Assembly (NCBI GenBank): GCA_012798155.1
Contig: JAAZNR010000267.1
Coordinates: 1 to 7,146, forward strand
DNA from: Thermogutta sp.
GTDB lineage: Bacteria; Planctomycetota; Planctomycetia; Pirellulales; Thermoguttaceae
Length of the DNA stretch: 7,146 nucleotides
Direction: 5' to 3'
In this document: in pieces, positions 1-5,098 of the stretch
Position numbering within the stretch: the first letter of the stretch is position 1
How the letters are laid out: the number at the start of each line of letters is the position of its first letter
Program-made: the position numbers and the translations under genes
Notes under the pieces: generated by a model
Told to the model about the DNA's origin: nothing
The model's database searches: none
What the model saw: the letters and a program-made list of their open reading frames with translations, nothing else

Positions 1-32
1 AAGATTCTCTATCGCGGCGGATGCGAATCGCG

Positions 33-61
33 TTGTGTCGCCGGCGTCTTCCCGGTACAAT
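33..61 (+). promoter_or_regulatory. Candidate sigma70-type promoter for the kdsD operon
   Basis: The -35-like hexamer TTGTGT (33-38) and -10-like TACAAT (56-61) are separated by exactly 17 bases. The -10 box matches the consensus at five of six positions and the -35 box at three. Transcription would begin near 68 and leave a leader of about 85 bases before the ATG at 153. A short palindrome, GCGAATCGC (23-31), sits just upstream of the -35 box and could be an operator, though it may be chance. The call rests on hexamer matching and position only. Confidence 0.4.
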
Positions 62-137
62 GCCGGTCGCCTGGAGGGCCTGCGGTTGCCTCCCCAATCG
101 CGTGATCGGCGCTGAAAGTCTATTTCCTCCCACGATC

Positions 138-142
138 AAGGA
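138..142 (+). promoter_or_regulatory. Shine-Dalgarno sequence that decides the kdsD start
   Basis: AAGGA lies 10 bases before the ATG at 153. It supports that start over the in-frame ATG at 21. The 44 residues added by the upstream start do not look like the N-terminus of the family, and the candidate promoter would fall inside them. Confidence 0.6.
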
Positions 143-152
143 TGGATCGGCG

Positions 153-1259
153 ATGGGCACGGATGCGGCACGCTCGTTACACTCGCCCTTGGAGCGGATT
201 CGCTTCGGGCGGGATGTCCTGCTCTACGAGAGCGGTGTTTTGGTTGATCTTGCCGGGCGGCTCGACCTTTCCTTCAGCCGGGCTGCGGAATTGCTTTTCG
301 CTTGCCGCGGCTGCGTGATCGTCTCCGGCATGGGGAAGGCGGGAATCATCGGCCGCAAGATCTCGGCCAGCCTGGCCTCCCTGGGAACCCCGAGTCACTT
401 CCTCCATCCCGCCGAGGCCGTCCACGGCGATTTGGGACGCATTCGCTCGGAGGATGCGGCTCTGATCCTCTCGGCCGGCGGCGAGACGGAAGAGGTCCTG
501 CGTCTCTTGCCGATCTTGCGGAGTTGGGGCGTGCCGATCATCGCCATGACGTGCCGGGCGGGGTCCACTTTGGCCAAGCAGGCGGACGTGACCCTCTGCT
601 TGGGAGAAATCGAGGAGGCAGGACACCTCCGTTTGGCCCCCAGCGCATCCACCACCGCCATGCTGGCCGTGGGCGATGCCCTGGCCCTGCTCGTCAGCAA
701 ACTGCGGGGATTCCGGGCGGAAGACTTTGCACGCTTTCACCCCGGGGGCAGTCTGGGTCTGCGGCTCAGCAAGGTGGAGGACCACATGCGACCGCCGGCC
801 GAGTGCCGCACGGCACCCCAAGACGCCACCGTCCGCGAGGTCGTGGTCGCCACGCGCCGGCCCGGCCGCCGCACCGGCGCCGTGATGCTCGTGGATCGCT
901 CGGGCCGGCTGACCGGGCTGTTCACCGACAGCGACCTGGCTCGAATCCTCGAACGCAAAGACGAGAACGCCCTCGATCGCCCGATCGCGGATTGCATGAC
1001 GAAAGACCCCATTTGCGTACCCGCCGGCACCTCGATGCCGGAAGCGGTCCGCCTCCTGGCCGAGCGCAAAATCAGTGAGCTGCCGGTCGTGGACGCGGAG
1101 CATCGGCCGGTCGGCATGATCGACATCACCGACATCATCGCCCTCTTCCCGGATCATTGGCACGGCGACGACGGGGAGGAAGCCTGCGAGCAAACGTTCC
1201 CGCGGGTATGCCCCCGGACCGTCACGGATGCGAGCGAGGCAAGAGAGGCAGGGACCTGA
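153..1259 (+). CDS. kdsD: D-arabinose-5-phosphate isomerase (KdsD/KpsF family), SIS + two CBS domains
   Basis: The enzyme interconverts D-ribulose-5-phosphate and D-arabinose-5-phosphate in the cytoplasm, the first committed step toward KDO for LPS. The product is 368 residues. A sugar isomerase (SIS) domain spans about 45-185, with SGMGKAG (58-64), HPAEAVHGDLG (85-95), SAGGETEE (107-114), APSASTTA (162-169) and GFRAEDFARFHPGGSLG (186-202). These follow the order known from E. coli KdsD, and the Lys (62), Glu (111) and His (196) matching proposed active-site residues are present. Two CBS domains follow at about 205-272 and 277-335, ending in LPVVDAEHRPVGMIDITDII. The second SIS motif, usually SNSGE, reads SAGGE here. 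After the last CBS domain comes a roughly 33-residue tail of unknown role, making the protein longer than the E. coli enzyme (about 328). The start is set by AAGGA at 138-142. kdsC lies 34 bases downstream, which supports KdsD over other SIS-CBS isomerases. Confidence 0.94.
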   Translation: MGTDAARSLHSPLERIRFGRDVLLYESGVLVDLAGRLDLSFSRAAELLFACRGCVIVSGMGKAGIIGRKISASLASLGTPSHFLHPAEAVHGDLGRIRSEDAALILSAGGETEEVLRLLPILRSWGVPIIAMTCRAGSTLAKQADVTLCLGEIEEAGHLRLAPSASTTAMLAVGDALALLVSKLRGFRAEDFARFHPGGSLGLRLSKVEDHMRPPAECRTAPQDATVREVVVATRRPGRRTGAVMLVDRSGRLTGLFTDSDLARILERKDENALDRPIADCMTKDPICVPAGTSMPEAVRLLAERKISELPVVDAEHRPVGMIDITDIIALFPDHWHGDDGEEACEQTFPRVCPRTVTDASEAREAGT

Positions 1260-1293
1260 CCCCGCCGATCACCGCCTGATTAGCGAGACTTCC

Positions 1294-1839
1294 ATGGACC
1301 TCCTGGAACGATGCCGCAAGGTCAAGGTCATCCTGTGCGACGTGGACGGCGTTCTCACGGACGGACGGCTTTTCTTCGACAATCAAGGCATCGAGAGCAA
1401 GGCCTTTCACGTCCGCGACGGGATGGCGGTGCAGCTTTGGAGGCGGGCCGGGCGGCGGATGGCCTGGATCACTCAGCGGAGTTCGCGGATCGTGCGGATG
1501 CGAGCGGCCGAATTGGGCGTGGACCTTTTGCGGCAAGGCGTGAACGACAAATCCTCGGCGTCACTCGAGGCCCTGGCGGAACTGGGGTATTCGCCCGATC
1601 AAGCCGCATATCTGGGCGATGATCTCCCCGACTTGCCCATCCTCCGCGAGGTCGTACTCGGCGCGGCCGTGGCGGACGCCGCGGAAGAAGTCCGCGCCGC
1701 GGCGGACTACGTGACGCACGCGCCGGGCGGAGGCGGCGCGCTCCGCGAGCTGGTCGAATTGATTCTCAAGTCCGGCCCGGAATGGGACTCCGTCATTTCC
1801 CCATACCAAGGCCGCCGGATACCGACGGGCGAACGATGA
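1294..1839 (+). CDS. kdsC: 3-deoxy-D-manno-octulosonate-8-phosphate phosphatase (KdsC), HAD superfamily
   Basis: The enzyme hydrolyses KDO-8-phosphate to KDO and phosphate in the cytoplasm and normally works as a Mg-dependent tetramer. The product is 181 residues, the usual length for this capless C0-type HAD family. HAD motif I is CDVDGVLTDG (15-24) with Asp16 as nucleophile and Asp18 as acid/base. The family signature KAFHVRDGMA follows (36-45). Motif II is ITQRSS (59-64), motif III uses Lys86 in QGVNDKSSA, and motif IV is YLGDDLPDLP (106-115), supplying metal-binding Asp. The end of the core, VADAAEEVRAAADYVT, also fits. Motif II normally reads ITGR, so Gln at position 61 is odd. The chosen ATG has only a weak GAG upstream. 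An in-frame ATG at 1228 would overlap kdsD by 32 bases and add 22 residues absent from the family. The stop codon overlaps the next start (ATGA, 1836-1839). A stand-alone sialic-acid-pathway HAD phosphatase is the main alternative, but the kdsD neighbour argues against it. Confidence 0.93.
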   Translation: MDLLERCRKVKVILCDVDGVLTDGRLFFDNQGIESKAFHVRDGMAVQLWRRAGRRMAWITQRSSRIVRMRAAELGVDLLRQGVNDKSSASLEALAELGYSPDQAAYLGDDLPDLPILREVVLGAAVADAAEEVRAAADYVTHAPGGGGALRELVELILKSGPEWDSVISPYQGRRIPTGER

Positions 1840-4800
1840 AGCGACGGGGGACGAGAGCCGTCATCAGCTTCGCGGCGATCGCCGTTTGCTATACGGCGTA
1901 CGCACGGCTCGTGGTCCCGCTCATCGAACCGCCGTTCGATCCCGCCGCGCGGAATCTCGGGCAACTGGAACCCCTTTCGGACGTCATCCTCGACGCCCGG
2001 CTGGCCGAGCTGGCGCCGCTGTTCCCGCGCCGCACCGAGATGCTGAAGAACGCCAAGCTCCTGGAAAGCGATCAGGTCAAGCTCCTGCTGCAAGATTACC
2101 GCAACTTGGGGGACGGTCGGGTTCTCATCCGGCCCTGCGTCCTGGTCATGTATCCCGATCGCGAGACCGCGGCGGGCGGTCCCCGCGGCTCCCGGCAAAT
2201 CATCATCCTAGAAGCCCCGGAGGGGGCCGTTTTCCAATTCGATCGGCCCTTCCAGTTGGGCGCGGGGCGGATCGGGCGTTTCGTCAGCGGCCAATTGCAG
2301 GGGGCCGTGGTCCTGCGCAGCGCGGGAGGCGATCCCGCCGAGGATACGGCCATCCGCGTCACCACCCGAGACGTCACGATCACCGAGCGGCGCATCTGGA
2401 CGACGCAGCCCGTCGAGTTCTCCTGGGGGCGCCACCGCGGCAGAGGTTCCGGCATGGAGCTGGTCTTCGCCGGGGGCAGCAGCCTATCGCAGGTCACGGA
2501 TGCGGGATGGCAATCGTTGGGCCTGGAACGGTTCGTCCTGCGCCACGTGGATCGGCTGCATCTGGAAACGCTCGCCTCGGACGACGCTTCCCCGGACTCG
2601 CCGGCGACGAAGACCGGCGATGCCCGCCGCATCGTGGAAGCGGCCTGCCGGGGACCGCTCTCCTTCTTTCCGCAACAAGGGACGCTGACGTTGCAGGAGG
2701 CCGTGGAGGCGGCATTCACTCGCGGCGACGGCCCGAGCAACCGTTTGCAATGCGGCCTGCTTACCGTGTTTCTCACCAAACCGCCGGCCGACCAGTCCGC
2801 GGCCGATCAGGGAACCGGAATGATCGATCAAGGGACCGCAACCCGACCTGCGGCAGGACCGGCGGCATCCGCGGAAGCGTTAAAGTGGCGAATCGAAGGG
2901 GCCTTGGCGACGGGAAGCCCGGCCGTGGTGACCCTGGGTCTTTGGAACGCGGAAATCCGCTGCGAGACGCTTCGTTACGACGCGGTGCGGCAACTGGTGG
3001 AGGCCGAGGCCGCCGGCGGCGTGGAGTTCACGCGGCCCGGCAGCCGTCTCCGCGCACCCCTCGTCAGCGGTCAATGGACGGACGGTCCCGCAGGTCCGAT
3101 GCTGACCCGCGGCGTCGCCGAAGGCGGAGGGGATTTTCGCGTGGAACTGCCGGGCAAGGCGGGCGATTTCGTCGCAGGCGCTTGGCGACAACGGCTGTCG
3201 GTCGAACGCGAAGGCGACGAGTTTGTGACGTGGATGTCGGGCGATGTGCATGTGGATTCCTCTTGGGGAAACCTCGCCGCCGACGATCTGTGGCTTTGGC
3301 TGGGGCGACTCGCCTCGCCCTCGCCCGCCCCCCCGCCGACGGCCCTCCTGCCCGACCTCGCGCCCAAGCGGATGCTGGTTCGCGGGGAGGTCGCGCTGCG
3401 ATCGCCTCGACTGGATGCCGACGTCTTCGAGCTGCAAGGGTGGTTCGTGCCGCCCCCGCCGAGTCCGCCGGTCGGCGGTTCTCAGGAATCGAGTGGCCCC
3501 GGCTCGCCGCCCGCCGCGAATCTGCGGGCGTCCCCGGCGGAGACGGCGGCCCAATCGCACTACAAGACGTCCGGGCGGATTCTTCGCGCCGAGATCGCCT
3601 TGGCCCCGGCGACGGCCATCCTCAACGCCGTTTCCATGGACGGCAACGTCCGCATCGAAGAGGACGTCACCCCCTCGCCGCAACTCCTCCCCGTTCGCTT
3701 GCGCGGCGAGCACGTGGAATTGACGGACGTTTCCGGGCCGTTTCTCACGTTGTCCATGACGGGCGGCCCCGCCGCCCTGGAGGGCCGCGGCTTCGGTCTC
3801 AGCGGAAACCAAATCTTCTTCGAACGATCCAGGAACCTCCTTTCCGTCGCCGGGCCGGGCGGAATGCGGTTGCCGCGGACGGACGGCGCAACGTCCGCCG
3901 CGGCCGGTTTCTTCGATCTGGTCTGGGACGAAGGCATGTCCTTCGACGGCCGCATCGTCTCGGTCCGCGGCAACGTTCGCGGCAACTCCCCGCCGCAGCG
4001 GATCTCGGCGCGATCGGTCGAGGCCCGGCTGCGCGAGACGATTTTTTTGGGTTCTCTCGACGCCATGCCCAAACCGCAACTGGCGTCCCTCTCGGCGGAC
4101 GGAAATGTACGCCTGGAAAATGAAGGAAGCGACGAGCAGGGCCGCACGGCACTGGATATCCTCGAGCTGCCGCGGGTGGAACTGGACATGCTTAGCGGCG
4201 CGATCGAGTCTCCGGGGCCGGGCCTGCTCCGCACGTTGCGGACGCCCAGCGCCCTGCCCGGCTCGATGCTGCCTATTCCGGGAGGCAGCGGCGGCCCGGT
4301 CGCCGGCGCGGCCGAGCCGGCCCCTTCGCCGGCCGCAGGCGGGGCGGCATCGCCGGACGACCCCTCCGCCGGCGTGACCGCCCTCTTCGTCCGCTTCCAT
4401 CACGCCCTCCGCGGCAATCTGTGGCAGCGCGAGATCACTTGCCTGGGGCGGGTGGCCGTAACCTACGGTTCCGCGCCCTCGTGGGAAGTGACGGAATTGC
4501 CGAGCGATCCCGCGCGGCTCGGCCCCTCCGGCATGATCTTGGAATGCCGCGAACTGACCGCGCGGCAAATCCCCGATCCGGCCACCGGCCGGCCGCAATT
4601 GGAGCTGGAGGCCGTCGGCAACGTCACGGCGGAGGGCGTCACGTACACCGCCCGCGCCGATCGCGCCGCCTTGAACGAGTCGAAAACGCTGTTGATTCTG
4701 GAGGGCGGCGGCCAAACGGCGGCCGAACTGTTTCGGCAAGAGTACGCGGGCGGCCCCGTCCAAAGAACGGCGGCGCGACGCATCTTCTATTGGTACGGCA

Positions 4801-4877
4801 CGCGGACGGTGAAGATCGACGGCGCTCAATCCCTGGAACTGAGCGACTTTTCCACACCCGATCGGTTTTCGCATTGA
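1836..4877 (+). CDS. Large membrane-anchored LptC/OstA-like protein, putative LPS transport component
   Basis: The product is 1013 residues. A short basic N-terminus (MKRRGTR) precedes one hydrophobic segment (about 8-30, AVISFAAIAVCYTAYARLVV), consistent with an inner-membrane anchor and a periplasmic body. Residues 120-215 resemble LptC: a strand-rich stretch with a GQLQGAVVL core, then TTRDVTITERRIWTTQPVEF and a Gly-rich GMELVF close. Similar alternating strand patterns recur at about 350-410, 600-680, 700-760 and 865-1000. The last one (LEAVGNVTAEGVTYTARADR, then LLILEGG) looks like an OstA/LptA jellyroll. Pro/Ala/Gly-rich linkers at about 494-509, 538-562 and 817-842 divide the chain. 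LptC is normally about 190 residues and LptA about 180, so this is much longer. The start overlaps the kdsC stop in an ATGA, implying translational coupling, and there is no good Shine-Dalgarno. The kdsD-kdsC-LptC order is the classic LPS context. I infer that it carries LPS from the inner membrane into the periplasm, possibly combining LptC and LptA roles. It could instead be an AsmA-like or other lipid-binding beta-rich protein. The membrane anchor and reading frame are firm; the fold and function are inferred from pattern. Confidence 0.72.
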   Translation: MKRRGTRAVISFAAIAVCYTAYARLVVPLIEPPFDPAARNLGQLEPLSDVILDARLAELAPLFPRRTEMLKNAKLLESDQVKLLLQDYRNLGDGRVLIRPCVLVMYPDRETAAGGPRGSRQIIILEAPEGAVFQFDRPFQLGAGRIGRFVSGQLQGAVVLRSAGGDPAEDTAIRVTTRDVTITERRIWTTQPVEFSWGRHRGRGSGMELVFAGGSSLSQVTDAGWQSLGLERFVLRHVDRLHLETLASDDASPDSPATKTGDARRIVEAACRGPLSFFPQQGTLTLQEAVEAAFTRGDGPSNRLQCGLLTVFLTKPPADQSAADQGTGMIDQGTATRPAAGPAASAEALKWRIEGALATGSPAVVTLGLWNAEIRCETLRYDAVRQLVEAEAAGGVEFTRPGSRLRAPLVSGQWTDGPAGPMLTRGVAEGGGDFRVELPGKAGDFVAGAWRQRLSVEREGDEFVTWMSGDVHVDSSWGNLAADDLWLWLGRLASPSPAPPPTALLPDLAPKRMLVRGEVALRSPRLDADVFELQGWFVPPPPSPPVGGSQESSGPGSPPAANLRASPAETAAQSHYKTSGRILRAEIALAPATAILNAVSMDGNVRIEEDVTPSPQLLPVRLRGEHVELTDVSGPFLTLSMTGGPAALEGRGFGLSGNQIFFERSRNLLSVAGPGGMRLPRTDGATSAAAGFFDLVWDEGMSFDGRIVSVRGNVRGNSPPQRISARSVEARLRETIFLGSLDAMPKPQLASLSADGNVRLENEGSDEQGRTALDILELPRVELDMLSGAIESPGPGLLRTLRTPSALPGSMLPIPGGSGGPVAGAAEPAPSPAAGGAASPDDPSAGVTALFVRFHHALRGNLWQREITCLGRVAVTYGSAPSWEVTELPSDPARLGPSGMILECRELTARQIPDPATGRPQLELEAVGNVTAEGVTYTARADRAALNESKTLLILEGGGQTAAELFRQEYAGGPVQRTAARRIFYWYGTRTVKIDGAQSLELSDFSTPDRFSH

Positions 4878-4880
4878 AGG
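4847..4880 (+). repeat. Direct repeat A, copy 1 (3' end of the LptC-like gene)
   Basis: This 34-base stretch covers the last codons and stop of the LptC-like gene. It recurs 74 bases downstream with 30 of 34 bases identical and no gap. Its core CCCGATCGGTTTTCGC (4857-4872) is perfectly conserved and includes the palindrome CCGATCGG. Confidence 0.85.
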
Positions 4881-4899
4881 GACGCCCGCGAGGGCGTCC
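4880..4899. terminator. Stem-loop just after the LptC-like gene, possible (bidirectional) terminator
   Basis: GGACGCCC (4880-4887) pairs perfectly with GGGCGTCC (4892-4899) around the tetraloop GCGA, a GNRA-type loop. It begins two bases after the TGA stop. No T-run follows on either strand, so it does not fit a textbook intrinsic terminator. It may stop transcription with Rho, protect the mRNA 3' end, or belong to a dispersed palindromic repeat family. The pairing is certain, the role is not. Confidence 0.5.
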
Positions 4900-4920
4900 T
4901 CATCGTCCGCTTGCGTGCAG

Positions 4921-4954
4921 CTTTTCCGAACCCGATCGGTTTTCGCCTTGAAAG
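4921..4954 (+). repeat. Direct repeat A, copy 2 (intergenic)
   Basis: This is the intergenic copy of repeat A. It differs from copy 1 only at the positions matching 4854, 4855, 4873 and 4879. It is not translated in the frame of the upstream gene, because the stop lies in copy 1. Confidence 0.85.
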
Positions 4955-4988
4955 AGCCGCCGCCCCGATCAGGCGCGGATCGAACCCG

Positions 4989-5026
4989 GTTTCAGGGAAG
5001 CGTGCGGACGGGAGAACTCCAACGCG
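4989..5026 (+). repeat. Direct repeat B, copy 1 (intergenic)
   Basis: The first 24 bases, beginning GTTTCAGGGAAGCGTGCGG, are identical to those at 5061-5084. Over 38 bases the match is 34 of 38 without gaps, at an offset of 72. A shorter resemblance to repeat A lies just before it: CGAACCCGGTTTC at 4981-4993 against CGAACCCGATCGGTTTTC at 4928-4945. Confidence 0.85.
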
Positions 5027-5046
5027 ACGTTTTTTCTGCCCGTCGC
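5024..5046 (+). other. Weak stem-loop with a T6 loop in the convergent gap
   Basis: GCGACG (5024-5029) can pair with CGTCGC (5041-5046) around an 11-base loop that starts with TTTTTT (5030-5035). Alternatively, the bases before the T-run pair imperfectly with CGTGCG (5001-5006), which would resemble a weak intrinsic terminator for + strand transcripts ending at the T-run. Both structures are short, so a functional role is speculative. Confidence 0.25.
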
Positions 5047-5060
5047 CGGAAGACAACGGA

Positions 5061-5098
5061 GTTTCAGGGAAGCGTGCGGACGGGGAAAGTCCGACGCG
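5061..5098 (+). repeat. Direct repeat B, copy 2 (3' end of the S41 protease gene)
   Basis: This copy spans the stop codon (5064-5066) and about the last ten codons of the - strand protease gene. The C-terminal peptide FPVRTLP is therefore encoded by repeat sequence. Its partner is at 4989-5026. Confidence 0.85.

Noticed and set aside
21..152. Upstream ATG extending kdsD by 44 residues
   Set aside because: The extension is Arg/Cys-rich and unlike the KdsD N-terminus, covers the candidate promoter, and lacks the good Shine-Dalgarno sequence seen before 153.
1228..1293. Upstream ATG extending kdsC by 22 residues into kdsD
   Set aside because: The KdsC family starts about 10-15 residues before the DVDGVLTDG motif, which fits the ATG at 1294. 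The added residues do not look conserved.
1782..1835. Upstream ATG extending the LptC-like gene by 18 residues
   Set aside because: The ATGA overlap at 1836 and the basic MKRRGTR before the hydrophobic segment make a better start.
1886..4123. 745-codon open frame overlapping the LptC-like gene in another + frame
   Set aside because: The product is an Arg/Gly-rich shadow with no domain, and the overlapping frame is coupled to kdsC by ATGA.
2880..4874. Long 664-codon open frame on the - strand, antisense to the LptC-like gene
   Set aside because: It is a by-product of GC-rich third positions. The translation is Arg/Gly/Ala-rich with no recognisable domain, while the + strand frame has a membrane anchor and coherent strand pattern.
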